A stretch of 64,000 bases of DNA from Lumbricus rubellus (Eukaryota; Annelida; Clitellata; Crassiclitellata; Lumbricidae). The notes beneath the pieces were generated by a model. The model had not been told where the DNA came from. It saw only the letters and a program-made list of their open reading frames with translations, and searched no databases. The translations under genes and the position numbers were made by a program. Location of the stretch: assembly GCA_945859605.1 (NCBI GenBank), contig OX243822.1, forward strand, positions 12,701,533 to 12,765,532, read 5' to 3'. Position 1 is the stretch's first letter. Every line of letters begins with the position of its first letter. Of this stretch, positions 1-12,400 are shown in pieces.

Positions 1-18
1 TATATATATATATATATA

Positions 19-1401
19 CACTGTGTCCCGAAAAAATCCAAGGTTCTAAAATATGAATGAAAAAACTATAGTAAATAATAATCAATTAATAAATTTAAGA
101 ACCTTTTTGATCCGTACATAATTACCAACTAAATTCGTTGTAATTTATTAACGGCCCCCGTTTAAAATTACGTCACAGTGACGTATTTGAATTTTATATT
201 TTGTAAAGAAAGTTTCTAGAAAGATGGCGTTCAGCGAGGAAGACAAAATTGTTATAAAATTTTTACGCCAAAACAACAATTATAGTGCAAATAAGTTTCT
301 GAAAGAATATCCGGATAAAGGTTGGACATTAGGCGGACTAGAGTACCTTATAAGAAAAATTGATCGAACCGGATTGTCTAAGCGTCGCAAGGGTAGCGGT
401 AGACCCAGAGTCGCACGGAGAAATGCAAATATCGAAAAAGTTCAGGATCTCGTTTTAAGTCAAGAAGATCGACCTCAGTCACATCTAACGCTAAGAGAAA
501 TCGCTCGAGAGATTGGAATTTCAAAAACTTCAGTGCACAAAATTGTAAAAAATGACCTTCAGCTGAAGTGTTTGAAAAAAAGACGAGCGACTGAACTAAC
601 CGAAGCCAACAAGCAAGCACGGATCGAGCGTTCAAGGACTTTGTTAGATCGATATCCTGATCACATGGTAAATTTTATTTGGTTTACGGACGAAAAGTTG
701 TTTACCATCGCCACACCAAAGAACAGTCAAAATGATCGTCTGTACGTTGCTACCGGAACTCGGAAGAAAAACATCCCAGCTAATCGTTTGCTTAGAACTC
801 GCCCAACATTCAGCCAGTCAGTAATGGTTTCAGTTGGTGTATCTGCTCTGGGTAAAACAGACGTACATTTCATAGAACCAGGCGTTAAAATAAATGGAAA
901 TTACTATCGAGATTCTTTGTTGCTGGAAAAACTATTACCTGATATACGACAATATTCAGAATATTACACATTTCAGCAAGATGGAGCTCCAGCTCACCGA
1001 GCTCATGCAACGGTTGAGCTACTGACAAAGGAAACTCCAGATTTCATACCTCCATATCTTTGGCCTCCAAACAGTCCGGACTTAAATCCTGTTGATTATA
1101 AAATTTGGGGAGTTATGCAGGAGAAAGTATACAAAACAAAGGTCAGAAACCTCGAAGAACTCCGCGAGCGGATTGTTAATGCTTGGGATGAACTTGATCA
1201 ACTGGTCGTCGATGCTGCTGTTAGTCAGTGGCGTGTACGTCTCGAAGCTTGTGTTGAAGCCAATGGCGGGCATTTTGAACATAAATTATAGTTCCATAAT
1301 ATTTCAGGATTAAATTGTTTTTGGAATTTTAAAAATCTATTAATGTTTACTAATTATTTTCATATTTACCATAAAGCCTTGGAATTTTTCGGGACACAGT
1401 G
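19..1401 (+). mobile_element. Complete mariner-like (DD37D type) transposon
   Basis: The ends are inverted repeats of about 25 bp (19-43 and 1377-1401, one mismatch) beginning CACTGTGTCCCG. TA dinucleotides sit immediately outside both ends (17-18 and 1402-1403), the target duplication expected of Tc1/mariner elements, although the left flank is itself a TA repeat. One uninterrupted transposase frame fills the interior, so the copy looks structurally intact. It lies about 1.2 kb upstream of the first TIR-STING gene. Confidence 0.93.
224..1291 (+). CDS. Mariner-family transposase, intact
   Basis: This 355-residue open frame encodes the cut-and-paste transposase of the surrounding element, which binds the terminal repeats and moves the transposon into TA sites. 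The N-terminal third (about 1-125) is helix-turn-helix DNA binding, with the second helix-turn-helix visible around LTLREIAREIGISKTSVHKI. The catalytic core has WFTDEK (first Asp), QQDGAPAH (second Asp) and SPDLNPVDYKIW (third Asp). Counting 37 residues between the second and third Asp gives DD37D, the spacing of maT-like mariners rather than classical DD34D. The length matches a full-size mariner transposase and there is no stop or frameshift. The start is the first ATG, about 180 bp inside the left terminal repeat. Activity cannot be judged, but the copy is probably young. Confidence 0.92.
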   Translation: MAFSEEDKIVIKFLRQNNNYSANKFLKEYPDKGWTLGGLEYLIRKIDRTGLSKRRKGSGRPRVARRNANIEKVQDLVLSQEDRPQSHLTLREIAREIGISKTSVHKIVKNDLQLKCLKKRRATELTEANKQARIERSRTLLDRYPDHMVNFIWFTDEKLFTIATPKNSQNDRLYVATGTRKKNIPANRLLRTRPTFSQSVMVSVGVSALGKTDVHFIEPGVKINGNYYRDSLLLEKLLPDIRQYSEYYTFQQDGAPAHRAHATVELLTKETPDFIPPYLWPPNSPDLNPVDYKIWGVMQEKVYKTKVRNLEELRERIVNAWDELDQLVVDAAVSQWRVRLEACVEANGGHFEHKL

Positions 1402-1499
1402 TATATATAATTATTCTATATGTGTACACACGTGGATAGCCTACATATTATGTCTGTTTGTGATTATGTAAAAAGGTCCTGTTTGAAGCAACAAAATTT

Positions 1500-1922
1500 T
1501 AGGTCATGGTTATGGTTGTTGTTATGTATAGCGTTCTGCTGTTCCGGTATATAGGCCAGTCTAGTTTTCGCGAGTGCTGCCATTTTGGTTTGAGTTTTGT
1601 GCTGAAATATCTGGCGGATGACAGTGATGGAGTTCCCCTAAAACTTTCGATATCTGAGCCTACCGCATGCATCAGACGGGATGACGGGAAAGACCCGTGA
1701 GAACTTTGCCGCCAGGATACATAATTATAGGAGCCAAAGACAAAGGGATTGTCTAGAACGGATTACGGTAAATCTTCCCACAAATGGTTCATCTCGCGTT
1801 GGTAGTTCGACAAACAGTAGATGAAAACAAGTTGCCTTGGACCAATCTAGCGCTGTGAACTGTGTAAAGGACATTTTCACCCAAGGGATTTAGAGAAGCT
1901 GAAACACATTGTTCATCCTCTG
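1500..1922 (+). other. Putative 5' leader exon / promoter block of TIR-STING gene A
   Basis: This non-coding stretch resembles 19750-20330 upstream of gene B. Shared blocks include 'atttggcgg'-like sequence, 'cttggaccaa' and 'cattttcaccca'. It ends in a good splice donor (CTCTG|GTAAGT at 1922/1923). The coding exon of gene A begins exactly after an acceptor-like tract (TTGTTGCTCAACAG|ATGG at 2607/2608). The simplest reading is a non-coding first exon joined over a roughly 685-bp intron to the exon carrying the start codon. The promoter would lie in or before this block. No transcript evidence is available here. Confidence 0.45.
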
Positions 1923-2104
1923 GTAAGTGTTATTGTCAGCGGGATATTCATCCCTTAGGGCCTTCCTTGTTGCCACCCGATTATGCGAAACATCTTGTAG
2001 GCCCCACTATGATTTTTGTTTATGGTTGATGGTTACAATAAATGAATTGAATTGAATTGAAATCGAATTGAATTGAATTAATAAAATTTGGGAAAGTACA
2101 TTGA

Positions 2105-2323
2105 GCAGTATGTATGTATGTGCACTGTTATAGCGCCCCTTCAAGTTCTCCCTACTCAGAGGCGCTCCCGATGCAGAGCGGACACTGCATCGGAGTTTCA
2201 CGCCGAAGCGCTGAGCAATTGTGAGTGAAGGACTTGCCCAAGGTCCTGACGCGGCGAGGTGGATTCGAACCTCGGACCTTCCGGCTCCAAGGCAACGATG
2301 CCACCACTACACCACCGCGCCCC
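2105..2323 (-). mobile_element. tRNA-derived SINE, family I
   Basis: On the - strand the head has RNA polymerase III boxes (box A-like TGGTGTAGTGGTGG, box B-like AGGTTCGAATCC). The tail runs GAGCGCCTCTGAGTAG then GGGGCGCTATA. Nearly full-length copies also lie at 5207-5432, 11259-11484, 14086-14300, 38788-39004, 48540-48741 and 62851-63045. Confidence 0.85.
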
Positions 2324-2607
2324 ACAGTAGTTACGGTAGCCTAATTATTATTTGACTCCAATGAATATTTAAAATCGATCGTCTAAGTTCGTGTAAGATT
2401 AGATGGCAACTTGTGATCAACAATTTTTGGTAATCTTGCAGACTCTTATCGTGCCATAATAGGATGTTGGCGTCGATATGTTGTGTGCGCATGCGCAGTG
2501 GGTATTCTGCATTCATGAAACGCCAAGCTGCACTGCGAGTGGGCCTGGAACCTGCTAGAGAACACCAGTTGATAATAATATTATAGCTCCTTTTTGTTGC
2601 TCAACAG

Positions 2608-5600
2608 ATGGACAGCAGCTACGAAATCGGAGGCGATGGTTGTGCGTCGAAAGTGTTTGTGTTGCATAGTAACGATGAGGCGGATGTTGCAAGAAATATG
2701 AAAGAAGAACTCATAAAGAGAGGCTTCAGTACCTCAATATATTTGGACGATGTGCTGCCAGGCTCGTCCAGCGTTCTCGAAATCTCGAATGCCATCTACA
2801 AGTAATAATAATATTCGTTTATTAACATTCCATCTGGCAAACCGCAGAATGATTACAGGTACACTGGTACAGGTTATACGAAATACGGCCCACTATAGCA
2901 CGACACGCATGTCGGTTTTACAGCTGTGGGTTCGGCTTAACACTAATGGCCTAAGTGCTGGATCACTCCTGGTTCGGCCAAGCCAGAAGTGGGAGAAGCT
3001 ATCTTATTTTCAGCAGAACCCGAGTCAAGCAACACAACAGAATGCGCCACTGGCAGCTAACAGAAAATTCAAATAAATTTTTGCTCTGTGTTAGGCTTGA
3101 ACCTGGGTCGCGTGGATGACTCTCAGTTTATCGACCAGAGCTATCTCAACTGAGCTACGGACCCACCCTAGTGGGTGAGTTTATTCCAGTGTGAGAATTA
3201 TGGAAAAATAACTGGGAGGATTGGATCCACATGAAAATGAGGTCTGACAAACAGACTTTACTATGGGGCTCTAAGAAAGAGTGGTGGTTGCAGGGCTTTT
3301 TAAGGGGATTTTCAGGACTGCACAACTCCTCAACAGACTGCTGAAGGCCTTGGTGTGGCCAGTGGCGACATACGGGTGTGAGGCATGGACATTAAAAAAA
3401 GAAGAGGAAAGACGTATACAAGCATTCGAGAACAAATGTCTTAGAAAGACACTAAGAATCCCATGGACAAAAAAGCTGACCAACGAACAGGTGTACACCA
3501 CAGCAGGAACAAAGCAAGAACTGTTGATCCACGTAAAAACAAGAAAGTTGCGATACTTTGGACACGTCATGAGACAACAAAAGGACAGCATAGAAAACAG
3601 CCTGATGACGGGATTGATGGAGGGGAAAAGAAGTAGAGGAAGACCTAGAACGGCATGGATAGACAACATCATGGAATGGACAGGACTTTCGGGAAGGAGA
3701 CTAATGAACATGGCAGGAGATAGACAACTGTGGAAGATGCTCATCCATTCGTGCAGCCAACCGTCGCAGAGCGACGATGGCGGAATGACATGACATGACA
3801 TGACAACTCCTTTCCTTTCCCATCATCATTATGGCAAATTACTTAATATAGGAGGATTATAACCTTTTTTGCTAGTTTTAACTGTACAGAAGTGCTTCAA
3901 CAACTGCACATTTTGTGTACAACTGCACGTTAAAAACCCTGATTGGTTGAAAACCCCAACCCCTCGCCCTGGTTGGTTGAAAACCCCAACCCCTCGCCCT
4001 GGTTGGTTGAAAACCCCAACCCCTCACCCTGGTTTATTCATTCAAATTCAAATTCTCGCCCCGGTTATTCACTCAAGTGTCTTTTGCAAATCAAGCCTAG
4101 CCGTAACCACACTTTGTTAGTGAGACCAAAGGGAAATGAAACTGTTTGGCAAGTACAATATTTAACAACGAGCAGGTGGCCCAAAGGGAGTCATAAAAAG
4201 GCCTAAGCTCCGTTAACAATGGCCAACCTAGAATGAGCATTTGATTATAATGGTCATAAAAGGTAGGATATATACTCGAGATATTACCACCGAGAGTCTT
4301 TGTTTGAATGCACTGGTATGAGAGTGGGCCTAAAGTGTCTACATACAGAATAAAAACCTCACTTAATAAACGTAAAGCTTACAGTTGTAAGATGGATTGA
4401 GCATTATTTATGAGTAACCACCCAGTGTTCTTTACATCGAGTACACATAAAAAATTTTATTTGGAAACGTTGCAAAACAGGCCTTGCTTTAAACCCTCGA
4501 ACCCCCACACGCACAGGGCCGGTGTCACGAAATAAAGTCTCCCCCCGAAACAGAGTCTCCCCCTTGCTGATACAGAGTCTCCGGGGGGAGACTCTGTACC
4601 GGAACAAAGTCTCCCCCATCGAAATAGAATCTCCCCCTCTACGATACAAAGTCTCCCCCTACTAAAAATCGCCCCTCTATATTTCTGATAATAATATGTT
4701 TATTTGTGAATATAAATAGGCTAATATTGGTGTTGAGGCCTATTTAGTGTAATCGGACATGATGTTTTAAAATAAAATATATATAAAAAGTATGAAGTAA
4801 TAATTGTTGTAAGCTTAGCCTACAGCATAAGGCCTAAATGTAGGCCTAACATGCAGGCCATAATAAGACCACTAGGCCTAGTATGTCGGTCCGCGTAGGT
4901 TATGTTACTGAAACGCAGTTTAGACATTGTTAGGCCTATAGGCCCTATAGATTTAGCAGGCCTACATTGTCATGTTAAAAATAAATGGCTCTGACTAAAT
5001 ACAGGCATTTCACATATATTTTAGGCCGTATTTAGCTAGGGTGCATAAAACAATTCTGCAATTATCAATCTCTATCCGATTAGCCTACCTAGGGTCTAAT
5101 TAGGCTAGGCCTACTTACAGGCCATAAATTATAGATAGGTCAGAAGCCTAAGCTATCTTTAAACATGTATGCATAGTCCCACTTGTTTAGACTATTATTT
5201 ATTTTATTTGTATCAATTATCCATTTCTATCGCGTCCCTTCAAGCTCACTAGTCAGAGGCGCTCCTGACTACAGCGCGGATACTGCATCGGAGTTAGACC
5301 TACACGCCGAAGCGCCCGATCATTTGCAAATGAAGGACTTGCTCAAGGTCCCTTCGCGGCGGCTTGAGGTGGATTTGAACCTTCAACCTCCGGCTGCAAG
5401 GCAACGAAATACCCACTACACCACCGCGCTCCACAATAAATGAAAGGCAGCACAATACCATAGGCCTACCTGACAGGAAAAATAAAGTCAGGAAGAATTT
5501 GAAGTGGTAGGCTTATGATAACAGAGCGTTTCGGCGTGTAACTCCGATGCAGTACACATTTATATTAAATGATCCTTTATACGATTTTTTCGTGAAAGTT

Positions 5601-7253
5601 CAATTCATGAACACTATGGTTTCAATCAGGTAGGCCTACTAACAAGTGCATATACAAACAAAAAGAAAAACTTTAGTTGACAGTACTGTCTGTTGTTAAC
5701 ACATTGAAGGCCTATGGTAAATAGGCCTATGCACATTGCTGTTGAAAACTGGTTAGTCAGATACATGCTATAGACATAAAGAGGATGGATGAAAAGATAT
5801 CTTCGTTAAATCAAACATGGATTGATTAGGCCTACTTGAAGCATTTCGTGATTAAATCATGAAAATAATTCTTGATGAAATAGTAACTGGATTGATGTAA
5901 ACAATTCTTGATGAAATAAAAGTTGGATTTATAGAAAGAATTTTGGCTAACCAATAACATTATTAATAATAAAACCATATACCCTGCCTTGAATGACATC
6001 CACTCCTCTACTGGCAAGTTGTTGTATTGGTCTGCTCTTTGTCTACTCGCTGCTTGAAATAGTTTTCTTTAACCCTCGGGCTACCAGGGGGGGGTGGTAT
6101 CCACCCCCCCCCTAGGTTTTTCCCAAATCAAACTTTTTTGGTTAGGAATAAAATTTTGACGTTTTAGGTAGCTGTAGAGGATTCATTTGCACACATTTTG
6201 AGCTAAAATGTGTGATGATATACCATACCATTCAAAAGTTATACCCGATATACCCGAGGCACCAGGGGGGGGGGTGGATACCACCCCCCCTTAGATTATC
6301 GGCTGTATCTTATCCGTCCTTTGACATGAAGAGACACCAATTACACCATTCTGTAGAGGGAATGTGGGGCTACATTGTGGTGGTCACGGAGTTGTCTTTG
6401 GACAACCGGAAGTGCTCAAAATAAATTAAAATATAAATAAAGGTGTTTTATTTTCATAAAAGTTTCATGTTTTTCCTATTAAAAATTATTCATAATTTAT
6501 TTTTTAAGAGAAATAAATTATGTCATTCTATAGAGGGCATTCAGGGCTATTTTTTGATACCAATTAATTTGACATTTGATGACCGGAAGTGCTCAAAATA
6601 AATTTAAATGTGTGAAAATGTTGGGTTTTATTTACAACGCAAACCGATAAGTCTGCGTAAACGTTTTTCAGCATGTTTTACATGTTTTTTCTCTTTTTAT
6701 TGTAACTAAAACTAACTTATTACTAGTTTTTATAGTTGAATATTGGACTTTATTATATGTAAACTATTTTTAATTAAATAAATTGTTAAAAACACACAGA
6801 ATCTAATATTTTGCTTATGCGAAAGTATACATTTTGTGGAATCGACGGGTGCCTACGGTAAAAAATTCATAACTTTGGGGTGCTTTCATATATTTCAAAT
6901 CTAATTATACCATTTTGTGCAGAAATGAATGCTAAATCCATAGGTGTATTACAAGTTATGATATCTCAAACCAAACCCAAAATCCAGGGGGGGGGGGTGG
7001 TAACCACCCCCCCCCTTGGTAGTCAGTGTTACAAAAAAAGCTTGGTAGCCTGAGGGTTAAACTCTTTTCCCCGGTGTTTATGTACCGAGCCCGCCTCTGA
7101 ATATAGCCTAGGCCTATTTCATACGGTGAGGAGCGCTCTATAAATGTCCAGATAAGAGAAGAACTCAGAAGATATTTATTTTTCAAAGTTATTGTCTTTA
7201 ATTTTTTCCTTATTTTGCGGTGATCCATTCATAACCTAAAATCATTGTATTTA

Positions 7254-7327
<74 letters not shown>

Positions 7328-9364
7328 CTATTATTATTATTATTATTATTGTGATTTCGCCTAAACACGTGCTTAGCACCGTCTCCCTTAAGCGAGATGA
7401 CGCCAACAGCAATGGCGCCGTGATAATAACCGTGAAAGAGCGTTTTAATTTTGTGGTAATAATTACCACATCGAATGTTAAAATAGCCGTATCTCGGTAA
7501 TTAAAGTGAATTGTCAGTTGAAAACAATCGCGTTAATTTACAAATTCGCAAGAGAATGTTTTGCAAATTGTTTCAAAAGAATATTCAAACAGACGGGCAA
7601 ACTTTCAGACATATTTTGGTATAGATAAATGTGATGCGACTGTATCAAATCGCATGTTGAAATAAAGTCTCCCCGGGGGAGACTTTGTTTCGGCAGGGGA
7701 TGAAATATTCTCTCCCCCCGGAGACTTTATTTCAGAATAAAGTCTCCGGGGGGCGAATCTATTTCGAAACAGATCCTCCGGGGGGAGAATCTGTTTCGAA
7801 ATAGAGTCTCCGGGGGGAGACTTTTAGGGGGGAGACTCTGTCACGCGACACCTGCCTTAGGCATAGGAAAAGTAGGCAGTTGCCTAGGGCGCCACAGTCA
7901 TTGGGGGGGCACCACGGGACCGGCGATTTTTTTGCACCTTATTCTTTTAAACAGACTGAAGACTTTGGAAAGAGTTAAAAATAATTATTGATTTCATTGC
8001 ACCAATTCAGGCAGGTCTAATTCAATTTCAAGGACTGCATGAATTCTACATCGACTAATAAAGTTCATTTTTAATGGCATTCTTTACTCTGTGCTTTGTA
8101 GTCTATGTCTATAACAGACCCGATGTCTATGCGCTAATACTGACATGTGACACCAGTCTTTGTCGTCTGAATACGCCAACAACTGAACAATAGTTTTGTG
8201 TTATTTATAGTCGTTGTGTCTGGTGTGAATATTTTGATCTTAAAAATTAAATGATATCAAACCCTATGATTCCATGAAGCGTCAAAATTTATCGGGTGCT
8301 CAAAGTCGTAAGAAAAACAGAAGACAGAAGTTAGCATATGAAACAAACAATACCTACGGGACAACTTTATTTGTCAATGTCAGCGCCCTGCAGTCGTCAG
8401 CTTTAATAATTCAGACTATACCGTACGTGACGCTCAATTTCGACAGGAAAAATCAGGGCTGGCCTTAAGCACAGCAAAGCAGGCAGTTACCTGGGGCGCT
8501 AAATTCTATAGCGGGGGGAGGAAGTAATTTGCAAAAAATGTATGTTTATGGCCTTTTTTAACTTTTAGCCATTGTGCACGAAATTGAATTTTATGATTTA
8601 TCCAACCTTCAGTGTAGGCCTACTAATAAAAATATAAACAAAAATATAAATGACTCAGCTGAGTGTATAGGCCGTGGCTGGTTCATCTTTGGATTCTGAC
8701 GTGGGGCAGAACAATTGAATTTGAGTGGGGATCTGAGGGCGCGAAATGTATCCTATGCTTTGCTTAGCCTCGGGCGCCAAATGCATGCAGGGGCGCCAAA
8801 TGCATGCTTTGCCTTTAGGGCGCCATTTTACCTAAGGCCGGTGTCGCGTGACAGAGTCTCCCCCCTAAAAGTCTCCCCCCGGAGACTCTATTTCGAAACA
8901 GATTCTCCCCCCGGAGGATCTGTTTCGAAATAGATTCGCCCCCCGGAGACTTTATTCTGAAATAAAGTCTCCGGGGGGAGAGAATATTTCATCCCCTGCC
9001 GAAACAAAGTCTCCCCCGGGGAGACTTTATTTCAACATGCGATTTGATACAGTCGCATCACATTTATCTATACCAAAATATGTCTGAAAGTTTGCCCGTC
9101 TGTTTGAATATTCTTTTGAAACAATTTGCAAAACATTCTCTTGCGAATTTGTAAATTAACGCGATTGTTTTCAACTGACAATTCACTTTAATTACCGAGA
9201 TACGGCTATTTTAACATTCGATGTGGTAATTATTACCACAAAATTAAAACGCTCTTTCACGGTTATTATCACGGCGCCATTGCTGTTGGCGTCATCTCGC
9301 TTAAGGGAGACGGTGCTAAGCACGTGTTTAGGCGGAATCACAATAATAATAATAATAATAATAG

Positions 9365-9441
<77 letters not shown>

Positions 9442-12400
9442 TAAATACAATGATTTTAGGTTATGAATGGATCACCGCAAAATAAGGAAAAAATTAAAGA
9501 CAATAACTTTGAAAAATAAATATCTTCTGAGTTCTTCTCTTATCTGGACATTTATAGAGCGCTCCTCACCGTATGAAATAGGCCTAGGCTATATTCAGAG
9601 GCGGGCTCGGTACATAAACACCGGGGAAAAGAGTTTAACCCTCAGGCTACCAAGCTTTTTTTGTAACACTGACTACCAAGGGGGGGGGGTGGTTACCACC
9701 CCCCCCTGGATTTTGGGTTTGGTTTGAGATATCATAACTTGTAATACACCTATGGATTCAGCATTCATTTCTGCACAAAATGGTATAATTAGATTTGAAA
9801 TATATGAAAGCACCCCAAAGTTATGAATTTTTTACCGTAGGCACCCGTCGATTCCACAAAATGTATACTTTCGCATAAGCAAAATATTAGATTCTGTGTG
9901 TTTTTAACAATTTATTTAATTAAAAATAGTTTACATATAATAAAGTCCAATATTCAACTATAAAAACTAGTAATAAGTTAGTTTTAGTTACAATAAAAAG
10001 AGAAAAAACATGTAAAACATGCTGAAAAACGTTTACGCAGACTTATCGGTTTGCGTTGTAACTAAAACCCAACATTTTCACACATTTAAATTTATTTTGA
10101 GCACTTCCGGTCATCAAATGTCAAATTAATTGGTATCAAAAAATAGCCCTGAATGCCCTCTATAGAATGACATAATTTATTTCTCTTAAAAAATAAATTA
10201 TGAATAATTTTTAATAGGAAAAACATGAAAATTTTATGAAAATAAAACACCTTTATTTATATTTTAATTTATTTTGAGCACTTCCGGTTGTCCAAAGACA
10301 ACTCCGTGACCACCACAATGTAGCCCCACATTCCCTCTACAGAATGGTGTAATTGGTGTCTCTTCATGTCAAAGGACGGATAAGATACAGCCGATAATCT
10401 AAGGGGGGGTGGTATCCACCCCCCCCCTGGTGCCTCGGGTATATCGGGTATAACTTTTGAATGGTATGGTATATCATCACACATTTTAGCTCAAAATGTG
10501 TGCAAATGAATCCTCTACAGCTACCTAAAACGTCAAAATTTTATTCCTAACCAAAAAAGTTTGATTTGGGAAAAACCTAGGGGGGGGTGGATACCACCCC
10601 CCCCCTGGTAGCCCGAGGGTTAAAGAAAACTATTTCAAGCAGCGAGTAGACAAAGAGCAGACCAATACAACAACTTGCCAGTAGAGGAGTGGATGTCATT
10701 CAAGGCAGGGTATATGGTTTTATTATTAATAATGTTATTGGTTAGCCAAAATTCTTTCTATAAATCCAACTTTTATTTCATCAAGAATTGTTTACATCAA
10801 TCCAGTTACTATTTCATCAAGAATTATTTTCATGATTTAATCACGAAATGCTTCAAGTAGGCCTAATCAATCCATGTTTGATTTAACGAAGATATCTTTT
10901 CATCCATCCTCTTTATGTCTATAGCATGTATCTGACTAACCAGTTTTCAACAGCAATGTGCATAGGCCTATTTACCATAGGCCTTCAATGTGTTAACAAC
11001 AGACAGTACTGTCAACTAAAGTTTTTCTTTTTGTTTGTATATGCACTTGTTAGTAGGCCTACCTGATTGAAACCATAGTGTTCATGAATTGAACTTTCAC
11101 GAAAAAATCGTATAAAGGATCATTTAATATAAATGTGTACTGCATCGGAGTTACACGCCGAAACGCTCTGTTATCATAAGCCTACCACTTCAAATTCTTC
11201 CTGACTTTATTTTTCCTGTCAGGTAGGCCTATGGTATTGTGCTGCCTTTCATTTATTGTGGAGCGCGGTGGTGTAGTGGGTATTTCGTTGCCTTGCAGCC
11301 GGAGGTTGAAGGTTCAAATCCACCTCAAGCCGCCGCGAAGGGACCTTGAGCAAGTCCTTCATTTGCAAATGATCGGGCGCTTCGGCGTGTAGGTCTAACT
11401 CCGATGCAGTATCCGCGCTGTAGTCAGGAGCGCCTCTGACTAGTGAGCTTGAAGGGACGCGATAGAAATGGATAATTGATACAAATAAAATAAATAATAG
11501 TCTAAACAAGTGGGACTATGCATACATGTTTAAAGATAGCTTAGGCTTCTGACCTATCTATAATTTATGGCCTGTAAGTAGGCCTAGCCTAATTAGACCC
11601 TAGGTAGGCTAATCGGATAGAGATTGATAATTGCAGAATTGTTTTATGCACCCTAGCTAAATACGGCCTAAAATATATGTGAAATGCCTGTATTTAGTCA
11701 GAGCCATTTATTTTTAACATGACAATGTAGGCCTGCTAAATCTATAGGGCCTATAGGCCTAACAATGTCTAAACTGCGTTTCAGTAACATAACCTACGCG
11801 GACCGACATACTAGGCCTAGTGGTCTTATTATGGCCTGCATGTTAGGCCTACATTTAGGCCTTATGCTGTAGGCTAAGCTTACAACAATTATTACTTCAT
11901 ACTTTTTATATATATTTTATTTTAAAACATCATGTCCGATTACACTAAATAGGCCTCAACACCAATATTAGCCTATTTATATTCACAAATAAACATATTA
12001 TTATCAGAAATATAGAGGGGCGATTTTTAGTAGGGGAAGACTTTGTATCGTAGAGGGGAGATTCTATTTCGATGGGGGAGACTTTGTTCCGGTACAGAGT
12101 CTCCCCCCGGAGACTCTGTATCAGCAAGGGGGAGACTCTGTTTCGGGGGAAGACTTTATTTCGTGACACCGGCCCTGCACACGCACGTAGGCTACATTCT
12201 TTACAGGCATAAGTTTTATCGACTGTAATACCTTTTGGTCACACAAACACTCGGTTGAAAGGCGTTTTATGGCATGTTCAACACATTCGGCTGAACAGAA
12301 CCCCCACTCTTTAGGGACTCGACACTTCACGGCCCCACACATGCAAGAGCGCAATTTTTCAACATTGTCACTTCAAGTCTAGTAGTAAAAAATGATCAGC

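Larger units (their letters stand above)
3291..3941. mobile_element. Small hAT-like element, split by a LINE insertion
   Basis: The outer ends are CAGGGCTTTTTAA and TTAAAAACCCTG. The flanking 8-mers are GGTGGTTG and ATTGGTTG (6 of 8 match). Related elements with the same ends lie at 29326-29516 and 42067-42366. Positions 3331-3802 are a later LINE insertion; without it the element would be about 170 bp, close to the 191-bp copy at 29326. Confidence 0.7.
4514..7861. repeat. Left arm of the giant inverted repeat
   Basis: Position p in this arm pairs with about 16691-p in the right arm across its whole length, with only about 1 bp of net drift and scattered single-base differences. The arm has 'GGTGTC(A/G)CG' ends at both its outer and inner margins, so each arm looks like an element in its own right. 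Confidence 0.88.
4514..12177. mobile_element. 7.66-kb foldback element with hAT-like ends
   Basis: The ends are inverted copies beginning CAGGGCCGGTGTCACG (4514 rightward, 12177 leftward). An exact 8-bp duplication, CACACGCA, flanks the element at 4506-4513 and 12178-12185. The 5'-CAGGG end and the 8-bp duplication are hAT hallmarks. Nearly the whole element is palindromic, with a 3348-bp left arm, a 969-bp spacer and a 3347-bp right arm. Each arm carries a family I SINE, a TTAA-flanked piggyBac-like element, a (TTA)n run and GC-rich 'AGTCTCC/GGAGACT' subterminal repeats. It lies inside intron 1 of TIR-STING gene A. Confidence 0.88.
8831..12177. repeat. Right arm of the giant inverted repeat
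   Basis: Reverse complement of 4514-7861 with only scattered substitutions (for example TTAGTTACAAC against TTATTTACAAC in the GTTGGGTTT segment near 6630 and 10060) and small changes in G-run length. Confidence 0.88.

Noticed and set aside
2105..2323. tRNA gene candidates with box A and box B (also at other SINE positions)
   Set aside because: Each is the head of a SINE with a shared non-tRNA body and tail and does not fold into a clean cloverleaf.
12121..12354. Cys-rich 77-residue - strand frame (CMCGAVKCRVPKEWGFCSAE)
   Set aside because: It runs across the end of the foldback element and its target duplication, has no partner segment on the other side and no recognisable zinc-binding family.
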